Assembly: GCA_003132865.1 (NCBI GenBank)
Contig: PKYZ01000601.1
Span: 197-7,365, forward strand
DNA: 7,169 bases
DNA from: Bryobacterales bacterium
Lineage (GTDB): Bacteria; Acidobacteriota; Terriglobia; Bryobacterales; Bryobacteraceae
Reading direction: 5' to 3'
Shown: positions 1-6,691 of the stretch, in pieces
How positions within the stretch are numbered: position 1 is the first letter of the stretch
Layout: each line of letters starts with the position of its first letter
Translations under genes and position numbers: made by a program
Notes under the pieces: model-generated
What the model was told of the DNA's origin: nothing
Seen by the model: only the letters and a program-made list of their open reading frames with translations
Databases searched by the model: none

Positions 1-489
1 TGGCGCTGGGCCGGCGTGCCGTTCTATCTGCGCTCCGGCAAGCGGCTGCCCAAGCGCGTCACCGAAATTGCCATCCAGTTCAATGCCGCGCCGCTGGCCA
101 TCTTCAACGGCGAGGAAACCACTACCGCGCCCAATCTGCTGATCCTCCGCATCCAGCCGGAAGAGGGCATTTCGCTGAAGTTTCTGTCCAAACGTCCCGG
201 CACGGGCATGAAGCTGCGCCCCGTTTCCATGGACTTCAATTACGGCTCCAGCTTCGGCGAACGCTCGCCCTCCGCATACGAAACGCTGCTGCTCGACGTC
301 ATCATCGGTGACGCCACTCTCTACACCCGCCAGGACATGGTGGAAGCCAGTTGGGCCGTAGTCGACGCCGTCCAGCATGTCTGGGACGAAACCAAGTTCG
401 ACTTCCCCAACTACGCCGCCGGCTCCTGGGGACCCCAAGCCGCCGACGACATACTGGCGCGCCGCGGCCACGTCTGGAGGCAACCCTGA
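1..489 (+). CDS. zwf: Glucose-6-phosphate 1-dehydrogenase, C-terminal part (5' end outside window)
   Basis: Catalyses NADP-dependent oxidation of glucose-6-phosphate to 6-phosphogluconolactone, the first step of the oxidative pentose phosphate pathway, in the cytoplasm. The frame is open from base 1 and gives 162 residues before TGA at 487-489, about the last third of a usual ~500-residue enzyme. The visible part opens with WRWAGVPFYLRSGKRLP, the conserved G6PDH segment whose Arg and Lys lie in the substrate region. Family features continue with a core ending RPVSMDFNYG, then SPSAYETLLLDVIIGDATLYTRQD and a tail with PNYAAGSWGPQAADDIL, the normal C-terminus. The nucleotide-binding half and catalytic His lie upstream and cannot be judged. 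The stop shares a base with the start of opcA, so the two are probably translationally coupled. The identity is certain; only the 5' end is missing. Confidence 0.97.
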   Translation, partial: WRWAGVPFYLRSGKRLPKRVTEIAIQFNAAPLAIFNGEETTTAPNLLILRIQPEEGISLKFLSKRPGTGMKLRPVSMDFNYGSSFGERSPSAYETLLLDVIIGDATLYTRQDMVEASWAVVDAVQHVWDETKFDFPNYAAGSWGPQAADDILARRGHVWRQP

Positions 490-1511
490 TGGGCACCGCC
501 GGCGGCACCATCGCTCCCGAGCGCATCCTGCATGACATGGCGGACCTTTGGGTCTCGCTCGGCAAGCAGGGTGAAGGCGATGCCGGCGTGCTGCGCGCCT
601 GCTCCATGACCCTGGTGGTGGCGGCCGAAGAGTCCGACGACGCGCAGGCCATCGGCGAGACGCTGGCCGCCCTCATGCCCGAACATCCCAGCCGCGCCAT
701 CGTGCTGCGATTCCGCGCCGAAGACCAGCGCGCTCTCGCGGCGCGCGTCTTCGCGCAATGCTGGATGCCTTTCGGACACCGCCGGCAGATTTGCTGCGAA
801 CAAATCGAAATCACCGCTTCCGATGCTAGCCTACCGGATCTGGCCGCCGTAGTGCTGCCGCTCACCGTGCCCGATCTGCCCGTGATCCTCTGGTGCCGCA
901 GCCCGCGCCTCTTTCACCTCCCGGCGTTCTCGCAGCTTGCCGCCATCGCGCAAAAGGTCGTGCTCGATAGCGCATCCTTCAGCGACCCGGCCGCGGCCCT
1001 CCATCAGATGAGTGGCATGAGCGGCGCGGCCGCTGCAGGCCCCCTGCTGGCCGATCTCTCCTGGACCCGTCTGACCCGCTGGCGCGAGCTGATCGCCCAG
1101 ATTTTCGAAAACCGCGCCCAATTGGCGATCCTGGCGCTGGTTTCCGATGTCTTGATTTCGTACCGCACCGCGGCCACCCCGGCCACCGCCTTTTATCTGG
1201 CCGCCTGGCTGCTGGACGGTCTCGACAAGGTTGGCGCCCACCCGCGTGTCCATTTCGAAACCCAGGCCGGCGAGCCATCCGGACGGCTCAGCCTGGTGGA
1301 GCTTCGCGCGCCAGACAGGCCGGATTCGATCGCCTCGATTTCGCTCGCCGAAGGACCCGCCGCGGAGGTCAAGACCGGCGGCCTGGTGAGCAAGGCCCTG
1401 CTGCCGGCCCTCACCGACTACGCTCTCATGCGCGAAGAGCTTGCCATTCCCGGCCGCGATCCCGCGTTCGAGCGCGCGCTCGCCGCCGCCGCCAAACTTG
1501 CGTTATCGTGA
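489..1511 (+). CDS. opcA: Glucose-6-phosphate dehydrogenase assembly/activator protein OpcA
   Basis: OpcA is a partner of G6PDH; in cyanobacteria it is needed for assembly or activation of the enzyme and links it to redox state. The frame gives 340 residues, a normal family length. Family-like segments are HPSRAIVL (66-73), ICCEQIEI (101-108), DLPVILWCRSP (129-139), VVLDSASFSDP (157-167) and DLSWTRLTRWRELIAQIF (189-206), matching the N- and C-terminal OpcA domains. ATG at 489 is chosen because it overlaps the zwf stop as TGATG; an open frame extends upstream to 351, but that part lies within zwf and reads as basic shadow sequence. Cysteines are at 38, 91, 102, 103 and 136; whether any is redox active cannot be told from sequence. 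The place between zwf and pgl strongly supports the call. No catalytic activity is expected of it alone. Confidence 0.93.
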   Translation: MGTAGGTIAPERILHDMADLWVSLGKQGEGDAGVLRACSMTLVVAAEESDDAQAIGETLAALMPEHPSRAIVLRFRAEDQRALAARVFAQCWMPFGHRRQICCEQIEITASDASLPDLAAVVLPLTVPDLPVILWCRSPRLFHLPAFSQLAAIAQKVVLDSASFSDPAAALHQMSGMSGAAAAGPLLADLSWTRLTRWRELIAQIFENRAQLAILALVSDVLISYRTAATPATAFYLAAWLLDGLDKVGAHPRVHFETQAGEPSGRLSLVELRAPDRPDSIASISLAEGPAAEVKTGGLVSKALLPALTDYALMREELAIPGRDPAFERALAAAAKLALS

Positions 1512-1520
1512 TCCTTACAC

Positions 1521-2246
1521 ATGAGCGTGCAGTGGTTCACTCGCCAAGGCCCGCGCGCGGCCGCCGCCGCTTGCGCGCAACATATCAGCGCGCTGCTGGA
1601 ACAGGCGCTGGCCTCCCAGGAACACGCTACCCTGGCCGTCTCCGGCGGCTCCACGCCCAAGCTGCTCTTCCAGAGCATGGTCGCCTCCGGCTTCCCCTGG
1701 CAGCGCGTGCATCTTTTTTTCGTGGACGAGCGTTGCGTGCCGCCCAACGATCCGGAAAGCAACTACCATCTGGCTAACGAAAACCTGATCGCGCCCGCGC
1801 ATATCCCGCCCGCCCAGGTGCACCGCATTCACGCGGAGATCAAACCCGAAACCGCCGCGCAACAGTATGTAGACGACATCCGCAACTTCTTCGGCCTCGA
1901 AGAAGGAGAGCTGCCGCATTTCGACGTAGTGCATTGCGGCTTGGGACCGGATGCCCACACCGCCAGCCTCTTTCCCGGTGAAGCGTCGATCGAGGACCGC
2001 GAGCACATCGCCGGCGCGGTCTACGTGCAGAAGATGGGCAAGTGGCGTGTTACCCTGCTGCCCGGCGCGCTGCTCGCGGCGAAGAATAACGTGTTCCTGG
2101 TGACCGGCGCCGACAAAGCACCGGGTGTGGGCAATGTCTTCCATCAGGAATTCGATCCCAAACATTACCCCGCACAATTGATTTCGCGGCAAGGTAAGCG
2201 GGTCACCTGGTTTTTGGACCAGGCCGCCGCTGCCGAACTAGCCTGA
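1521..2246 (+). CDS. pgl: 6-phosphogluconolactonase (Pgl/DevB type)
   Basis: Hydrolyses 6-phosphogluconolactone to 6-phosphogluconate, the second step of the oxidative pentose phosphate pathway, in the cytoplasm. The product is 241 residues, normal for the DevB/NagB-fold family. Motifs in order are the phosphate-binding SGGSTP (41-46), VDERCVPP (68-75), NYHLANENL (81-89) and GLGPDAHTASLFPG (140-153) with the family's catalytic His at 146. VTGADKA (194-200) and the closing VTWFLDQAAA also fit. The usual DGH before the catalytic His reads DAH here, a conservative change that should not abolish activity. The gene starts 9 bp after the opcA stop, with no clear Shine-Dalgarno in TCCTTACAC, so it may depend on translation of opcA. 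It is the last recognisable gene of the operon; no convincing terminator was seen in 2247-2325. Confidence 0.96.
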   Translation: MSVQWFTRQGPRAAAAACAQHISALLEQALASQEHATLAVSGGSTPKLLFQSMVASGFPWQRVHLFFVDERCVPPNDPESNYHLANENLIAPAHIPPAQVHRIHAEIKPETAAQQYVDDIRNFFGLEEGELPHFDVVHCGLGPDAHTASLFPGEASIEDREHIAGAVYVQKMGKWRVTLLPGALLAAKNNVFLVTGADKAPGVGNVFHQEFDPKHYPAQLISRQGKRVTWFLDQAAAAELA

Positions 2247-2325
2247 CCCCGTAGTAGAAGTTCCTAGCAGGTGCCTCCAGGATAGCTCAAAACACAACTA
2301 GCTAGATGGAGATGTTATTTGTTAA

Positions 2326-3652
2326 CAGTACCTTAGCGCCAACCTTTCCGCCGCCCAGACGCCGGTTTATAAGCTCCTCTACTCCGCGCCCGACCCGAGC
2401 AGCCAAGGGGCTGCACCGGTAGCGATGTTCGAGGCCGTGCCCGGTTTGTTCTACTTCTTGAGCGCGACTAACGGGAACGCAAGCGGCGGGCCCTCATTTG
2501 GCCCTTCCATCTTCTCCCTAACTCTGGCCAACGCCGGGTCCCCCAAGCTGATCTATTCGCTCCCGTTTAACGACATCTCGGAGGCCTTCTTAGTCCAGGC
2601 GGCGAACAGCAGGCTCTACGGGGCGGTGTTCAATCACTCATCAAAGGACAGCTTTTGCTACTCGGTCTCCACCTCCGGGCGGGGTCTGCAGCAGCATCCA
2701 ACGGGCAAGACGGGATCGTTGTGGACAATGATAGCGGCGCCGGAGGGGCTTTACGACAGTGTTGGGACTTACCACGCCGCAGGGCGGGGAATCATTTGGC
2801 TTCGTGCGGATCGACGAAGGCGGCAAGGTGACCCTGCTCCATGATCTCTCTCCAAGCGTGGGCGCTCCGGTCGGGGCGACCAGACTGGTTCTAGCCGCCG
2901 CCAATCTCTACGGCGTCGGCAGCCAGAGCAACCTAGGCTAGGAGTGCCGCCGTTCTTCATCTTTCGCCTCACACAGTCCGGCGGGTACTCGAAACTGCTG
3001 ACGTTCCCGTCTGCTTATGGCGGAGCGGCTGTCTCCCTGATCGCCGCCACCGACGGCAACCTCTACGGCACCTTTAGCGCCTATGGCACCAGCGGCACAG
3101 GGGTGATCTACCGGCGACCCTGTCGGGGCGGTTGCAGGCCATGGCGAGCCTTCCCGCAAAGGGCGCCGATGAAGGCATGTTGGACCCAACTGGCTGGTGG
3201 CGGCTTCCGACTATGCGCTCTACGGTTCCACAGTCCACCACGCCATCTTCCGCTATGATCTGGCGACGCCCGCGCTGACCCTGGCCTATCAAATGAACCA
3301 GTACAACCTGCAGGGCAGTTGTGCCCCCTGCCGATTCGTCCAGGGCATGGATGGCAAGCTCTACGGCACCCCCGCAATCGGTGGTCCGGGCTGCCGCGGC
3401 CCAGGCCGTCGGTTGCGCAGTTGGTCCCATCGTCGGGCGCAGCGGGCCAGCAGGTTCTGCTTTGGGGAGGGCACCTGTTAGGCGCGACCTCGGTGACCTT
3501 CAACGGCGTTGCCGGCGGCGGCGTTTCAGGTGAATTCGACGCAGGCGGTGATGGCCACCGTGCCGGCCGGGGCCACGACGGGCCCGGTGACGATCACCAC
3601 GGCTAACGCTAACGGTTCCGTCACGACCAAGCAAAGCTTCACGGTGGAGTGA
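2326..3652 (+). pseudogene. Decayed secreted GloVer-repeat protein with C-terminal IPT/TIG domain
   Basis: Remnant of a secreted repeat protein of the type common in Acidobacteria (choice-of-anchor tandem repeat GloVer-containing proteins). Reading begins in frame 1 just after a TAA at 2323-2325 with LSAAQTPVYKLLYS, which looks like the end of a signal peptide and the mature N-terminus. It then passes through frame 2 (about 2756-2941, ending at TAG 2939-2941), frame 1 (2944 to ~3112), frame 3 (~3114-3185), frame 2 (~3188-3390), frame 1 (3406-3520) and frame 2 (3521-3652, stop TGA). Each segment picks up the family pattern where the last one left it, for example GVIYR then ATLSGRLQAM, and GMLDP then NWLVAASD. 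The last part, LVPSSGAAGQQVLLWGG to TGPVTITTANANGS, is a TIG-like beta-sandwich repeat. No start codon with a ribosome site is left. No working product is expected; the function of the intact family is unknown. Confidence 0.85.
2614..3367 (+). repeat. Six degenerate LYG-centred protein repeats (GloVer type)
   Basis: Inside the pseudogene, Leu-Tyr-Gly-type codon triplets begin at 2614 (SRLYGAVF), 2749 (EGLYDSVG, Gly changed), 2906 (ANLYGVGS), 3061 (GNLYGTFS), 3218 (YALYGSTV) and 3359 (GKLYGTPA). Spacings are 135, 157, 155, 157 and 141 bp, that is 45-52 residues per unit. Between them are the usual hydrophobic strands such as FVRIDEGGKVTLLH and FRLTQSGGYSKLL. The regular period across three reading frames shows that the frame changes are small indels in one ancestral repeat gene. 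It resembles a beta-propeller-like repeat layout, which is inference. Confidence 0.8.
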
Positions 3653-3791
3653 TTCGGCGCCCCGGCCCGCCGGCGCTAACTTGGCGCGCGCCTGCGCGAT
3701 AACAAGTACCCCCGCCGCCTTCGTCCACATCCGGGAAAAGCGATGCGCCAGCCTCCGATGATGGTGTGCCTGGTTTGGCGGCCCGTGGTAA

Positions 3792-3809
3792 GACCGCTCT
3801 CTGACGGTC
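3792..3809. repeat. Short hairpin in a possible dispersed intergenic element
   Basis: GACCG (3792-3796) and CGGTC (3805-3809) form a 5-bp stem with an 8-base loop, CTCTCTGA, followed by GCGGCTCTG. It lies in the 243-bp gene-free stretch 3653-3895 between the pseudogene and the convergent debranching enzyme gene. The wording resembles short elements I associate with acidobacterial intergenic DNA, but that is recollection and only a genome-wide search would show whether it is repeated. The remainder of 3653-3790 shows no gene or site I can support. Confidence 0.35.
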
Positions 3810-3855
3810 GCGGCTCTGTAACGCACTGAATCTACTGAGCCGCGCACGTCAGTAA

Positions 3856-3892
3856 GCGGTATTTTGGCACTTCTACCGCGGGCTGTTAGCCC
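3856..3892 (-). terminator. Possible terminator hairpins after the debranching enzyme gene
   Basis: Two adjacent stem-loops directly follow the stop codon of the minus-strand gene: GGGCT/AGCCC (3880-3884 and 3888-3892, 3-base loop) and GCGGTA/TACCGC (3856-3861 and 3874-3879, 12-base loop). Being symmetrical, they could also act on transcripts coming from the left. No T-run follows on either strand, so intrinsic termination would be weak and the call is tentative. Confidence 0.35.
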
Positions 3893-3895
3893 AGT

Positions 3896-5866
3896 CTAGT
3901 CTGGTGCGGCTGCCGCTGCGGCGCGCAGCAGTTCCGCGACGCTCCACGCCTGCGCGATGCAGCCGCCGGGGCGATGCGGCGCGTCGCCATCGAATACTTC
4001 GGGAACTTGGCCGAGGCCTTCCTGCGCGGCGTACCGGCGTAACTCCGCCAACCATTGCCGGGCCTGTGCCCGAGCTTCGCGCGAATGGCCCTGCACGTAG
4101 AGGTATGCGGAGATAAACGGTCCCATCAACCAGGGCCAGACCGTGCCTTGGTGATAGGCGCTGTCGCGGCTCCGGGGATCGCCCTCGTACCGGCCGCGAT
4201 ACCGCGGATCGCCGGGGGCCAGGCTGCGCAGGCCGTAAGGCGTCAGCAGATGCCGCTCGACGGCGTCCACAATGGCTTTGGCTTTATCGGGCGGAAGCAT
4301 CTGGTGGAAGAGGCTCACGGCGAAGATCTGGTTCGGCCGCATGGAGGCATCGCGGACATCTCCATCGACGACGTCGTAGAGGCACTGCGCCGCCTCGTTC
4401 CAGAATAACTGCGGGAAACTGTTCCGCGCGCGATCGGCAATTCCACGATAGTGCCGGCTGTCCGCGGCGTAGTCGTACCGGAGCGCCAGGTCTTCCATCA
4501 CACGGAGGGCGTTATACCAGAGGGCCTGGATTTCGACCGGCTTGCCGCGCCGCGGCGTCACCACCCAATCGCCGATCTTGGCATCCATCCAAGTCAACTG
4601 TACACCTGGTTCGCCGGCATTCAGCAGCCCGTCGCTGTCTGTGTGGATGCCGTACCGCGTGCCACGCTCGTGCCAGGAGATAATATCGGCGAGCACGCCA
4701 TAGAGATGGTCGCGGACGAAATCGTAATCCTGCGTGCAGGCTGCGAGCGCGCGCACGGTCTCGAAGAACCAGAGCGTGGCATCCACGGTGTTGTATTCCG
4801 GTGTTTCTCCCGCGTCGGGGAAACGGTTGGGCAGCATCCCCCGATCCACACACCCGGCGAAAGCCAGCAGAACGCTTTTGGCCACATCATACCGGCCGGT
4901 CGCCAGCGTAAGGCCCGGGAGGGCAATCATGGTGTCCCGTCCCCAATCGCCGAACCAGTGATAACCGGCGATCACGGTGGTTTGGCTGCCGCGCTGCACG
5001 ATGAATTGATCGGCGGCGCGCGCCAGCAGCGGAACGAAGGGGTCGCTCGAAGGCGTGGATGCCAGCACCGCCTCGCGGCGCTCGATTTCGGCGGCGCGAA
5101 GCCCGGCGATCAAGCGCGCCGCTGGCCGGTCCGTCGACGCCAGGATCGAGGCGGAGGCGTCGCGGTGCAAGTCGAAGACCAGAACGAGCGGGTTGAACAG
5201 GTCCTCGCGGAAATCCAGGCCGCGCTCGCGCTCCCGGTCGTACTCAAAATTGCGGAACCAATATCCGGCCGGCTGAATGTCCGCGCCGGAGTGGCTCAAA
5301 TAGAGCGACGGAAGGCAAGGATACGGGGTAATCTTCACGGAGTTGGCGTCGATTTCGAAGCGCGGGTCCAGCGCGCTATTCTCATGGGTGGCGCCGTGGT
5401 AATCGCGGAACGCGATCAGCGGCCGCAACTCGAGCGTGCAGGCGGCGGGGATCGCGCCTGCGGGCGCGCGCAGTTCGTACTGAATCGCGGACGTGTTTTC
5501 GCCGTAAAGCATGAAGACCGACTTCTCGAGTTCGAGTCCTTCGATCTCGTAGACGAAGACGGGGAAAGGGCCCTGCCGAAACTCCTTCAGAAGCAGATGG
5601 CCCTGGGGATGAACCACACCCGGATAGCGGTTCGCCGATAGATCGTGCCGGCGCCCATCGACGACCAGGGTCTCCTCCAACTTGGCGAGCAGCAGCATGC
5701 GGCCCACGGGAGGTTTGGTGGCGGCGATCAGCAGGCAGTGATAGCGGCGCGTGTTTAGCCCGGCGATGGTGGATGACGCGAAGCCGCCCAGTCCGTTGGT
5801 CTCCAACCATTCGCGGCGGAACGCTATTTCCGGATTTTGGCAGACCTTGCGATCGAAGTGGATCAT
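3896..5866 (-). CDS. Amylo-alpha-1,6-glucosidase / glycogen debranching enzyme (bacterial-archaeal type)
   Basis: Removes alpha-1,6-linked glucose at branch points of glycogen or related alpha-glucans. The 656-residue product has the family's two parts. The N-terminal beta-rich domain (about 1-260) opens with [18 protein letters not shown] (19-36) and NTRRYH (38-43). The C-terminal (alpha/alpha)6 catalytic barrel (about 275-650) carries [18 protein letters not shown] (301-318), VDATLWF (361-367), [10 protein letters not shown] (425-434), [11 protein letters not shown] (444-454), [11 protein letters not shown] (509-519) and [14 protein letters not shown] (571-584). The acidic residues in DWGRD, WMDAK and around SRDSAYHQG are the likely active-site region, by family resemblance. 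No signal peptide is present, so it is cytoplasmic. The start at 5866 gives the normal N-terminus; no good Shine-Dalgarno precedes it. The gene stands alone, facing the pentose phosphate operon, and could feed glucose into the same central metabolism; no shared regulation is visible. Confidence 0.95.
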   Translation of the reverse strand: MIHFDRKVCQNPEIAFRREWLETNGLGGFASSTIAGLNTRRYHCLLIAATKPPVGRMLLLAKLEETLVVDGRRHDLSANRYPGVVHPQGHLLLKEFRQGPFPVFVYEIEGLELEKSVFMLYGENTSAIQYELRAPAGAIPAACTLELRPLIAFRDYHGATHENSALDPRFEIDANSVKITPYPCLPSLYLSHSGADIQPAGYWFRNFEYDRERERGLDFREDLFNPLVLVFDLHRDASASILASTDRPAARLIAGLRAAEIERREAVLASTPSSDPFVPLLARAADQFIVQRGSQTTVIAGYHWFGDWGRDTMIALPGLTLATGRYDVAKSVLLAFAGCVDRGMLPNRFPDAGETPEYNTVDATLWFFETVRALAACTQDYDFVRDHLYGVLADIISWHERGTRYGIHTDSDGLLNAGEPGVQLTWMDAKIGDWVVTPRRGKPVEIQALWYNALRVMEDLALRYDYAADSRHYRGIADRARNSFPQLFWNEAAQCLYDVVDGDVRDASMRPNQIFAVSLFHQMLPPDKAKAIVDAVERHLLTPYGLRSLAPGDPRYRGRYEGDPRSRDSAYHQGTVWPWLMGPFISAYLYVQGHSREARAQARQWLAELRRYAAQEGLGQVPEVFDGDAPHRPGGCIAQAWSVAELLRAAAAAAPD

Positions 5867-5880
5867 GGCGGCGATCTAAG

Positions 5881-5960
5881 AAATCAGCCACAGATGGGCG
5901 CAGATGCACCACGGACAAAAACGGGTTTGGGTGGTGGGTTGTGGGTGTCCGTGGCTAAAT
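5881..5960. repeat. 80-bp intergenic element with inverted ends and CAGATG direct repeats
   Basis: The stretch upstream of the debranching enzyme gene is bounded by AGCCAC (5886-5891) and its reverse complement GTGGCT (5951-5956). Inside is a second pair, CCACGGACA (5909-5917) and TGTCCGTGG (5946-5954), a perfect 9-bp inverted repeat with 28 bases between. The left side holds CAGATG twice, exactly 10 bp apart (5891 and 5901). The centre is G/T-rich (GGGTTTGGGTGGTGGG). Wording of the type CCACAGATG-GCAGATG is familiar to me as a dispersed noncoding repeat in several environmental phyla, from memory. It could form a large hairpin and lies in the 5' untranslated or promoter region of the minus-strand gene. 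Confidence 0.6.
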
Positions 5961-6004
5961 ACTTTGCCTCCAGGTTCCAGGGTATCCGATTCAAAAGACC
6001 TGTG

Positions 6005-6481
6005 ATGACATGGACGCTGTTGGGGCTGTTTCGCGCTCCGGACCGAATGGATCCGACACCGTCTGAAATTCCACAGCGATTGATTCGACAGCTCTTTGAT
6101 CTGGATGCCGGCTATGCGGAGGCTCTCTGGGCCCTGGATCAACCTCCGGGAACCCTGGATGTGAAGGCCATGCTCCGCGATACGCTGGCCGCTTTGGAGC
6201 AGTTACCGGAAGCCTCCGCCCGATTAAGGAAGAATCTTCCCCGGCGGCCGCATCCCGGCTTGGCCCGTCTGGAAGTCGCCGTTCGCCAGAGTCCGCTCCC
6301 GGCGGAAGCCTACAACATGGTCCCAGGCCGCGCGGCGGCGCAAGGACAAGCGATTCGGAGCGTCCAAAACGGATTCGGTAAGGACACGCCGGCCAAGGCC
6401 CGCCGCGACGCATTGAGCAATTGCCGGCGCGGCAGGCATGTGCCTGCGCCACGGAATGGTAGAGCGTCACGTAATCCATGA
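6005..6481 (+). CDS. Small hypothetical protein, possibly truncated
   Basis: I do not recognise this protein. From ATG 6005 it has 158 residues; a second in-frame ATG at 6047 (residue 15) is equally possible, and neither has a clear ribosome site. Residues about 15-112 look like a real protein: a probably helical, leucine- and charge-rich stretch with QRLIRQLFDLDAGYAEALW (24-42) and MLRDTLAALEQLPEASARL (56-74), then a basic linker RPHPGLARLE and LPAEAYNMVPG. No signal peptide or membrane segment is seen. Residues from about 113 on are basic and of shadow character, and the end crosses a palindromic element (6426-6450), so the native C-terminus may have been lost. The opposite strand also has a long open frame (6569-5991), but it is rich in Arg, Pro and Ser without protein-like pattern. 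Coding status is moderately supported. Confidence 0.45.
   Translation: MTWTLLGLFRAPDRMDPTPSEIPQRLIRQLFDLDAGYAEALWALDQPPGTLDVKAMLRDTLAALEQLPEASARLRKNLPRRPHPGLARLEVAVRQSPLPAEAYNMVPGRAAAQGQAIRSVQNGFGKDTPAKARRDALSNCRRGRHVPAPRNGRASRNP
6426..6450. repeat. Palindromic (REP-like) element
   Basis: GGCGC (6426-6430) pairs with GCGCC (6446-6450), and AGGCA (6434-6438) pairs with TGCCT (6441-6445), leaving GGC (6431-6433) as a bulge and a tight tip that would open in practice. The result is a GC-rich near-perfect hairpin of about 25 bases. It overlaps the end of the small hypothetical ORF, which suggests that the element was inserted there or that the ORF reads past its true end. It resembles short dispersed palindromes of other high-GC genomes; copy number cannot be judged from this window. 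Confidence 0.5.
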
Positions 6482-6584
6482 CTTGCCGCCCAATCCGGCG
6501 CGAGGAACGGCGAGCCGGCGAAGATTGGTGAGACATTTCACAGGAATGACGCCCGAAGACAAGCCACAACGAAGCCGTCTAGTG

Positions 6585-6590
6585 TATACT
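6585..6590 (+). promoter_or_regulatory. Possible -10 element (TATACT)
   Basis: TATACT, preceded by GTG, stands out as an AT-rich hexamer in the GC-rich 210-bp gap between the hypothetical ORF and the secreted protein gene, about 100 bp before the latter's start. No good -35 hexamer is found 16-18 bp upstream (AGCCAC-like), so the call rests on the -10 match alone. Nothing else could be supported in 6482-6676. Confidence 0.25.
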
Positions 6591-6676
6591 AATCTACATC
6601 GGCTACGCCAAATGGAAAATACCGGGGCGCGGGGCGGCGGCATGAGTTACTCGCTAAAGCCGCGCGGATTGTCATG

Positions 6677-6682
6677 AAGGAG
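6677..6682 (+). promoter_or_regulatory. Ribosome binding site for the secreted protein gene
   Basis: AAGGAG, inside the purine run AAGGAGAAGGGGG, lies 9 bases before ATG 6692. It decides the start: an in-frame ATG at 6674 is overlapped by this run and has no Shine-Dalgarno of its own. This is the clearest ribosome site in the window. Confidence 0.75.
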
Positions 6683-6691
6683 AAGGGGGTT

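Noticed and set aside
351..488. Upstream extension of opcA from a GTG/ATG-type start at 351
   Set aside because: It would overlap 139 bp of zwf, reads as basic shadow sequence, and ATG 489 at the zwf stop fits the OpcA N-terminus.
1515..2192. 225-codon minus-strand frame opposite pgl
   Set aside because: It is a shadow of the clearly assigned 6-phosphogluconolactonase gene.
2301..2325. ATG at 2306 or 2312 as the start of the repeat gene
   Set aside because: Both are in frame 2, give a short basic peptide that does not resemble a signal peptide, and are out of frame with the recognisable N-terminal segment; no ribosome site precedes them.
2326..3652. Programmed frameshifting as an explanation for the scattered frames
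   Set aside because: About six changes in both directions, an in-frame stop and no start or slippery-site pattern at most of the switches fit decay much better.
3500..3847. 115-codon minus-strand frame over the pseudogene end and spacer
   Set aside because: Composition is Arg-rich shadow; the + strand carries the recognisable TIG remnant.
4451..5641. 396-codon open frame on the + strand opposite the debranching enzyme gene
   Set aside because: It lies wholly inside a well-recognised family gene on the other strand, has no protein family pattern, and long antisense open frames are usual in GC-rich coding DNA.
5991..6569. 192-codon minus-strand frame opposite the small hypothetical ORF
   Set aside because: Its translation is rich in Arg, Pro, Ser and Gly without motif or hydrophobic pattern; the plus-strand reading is more protein-like.
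6438..6677. 79-codon + strand frame between the hypothetical ORF and the secreted protein gene
   Set aside because: It starts inside the palindrome, is basic and without family pattern, has no ribosome site, and covers the likely promoter region.
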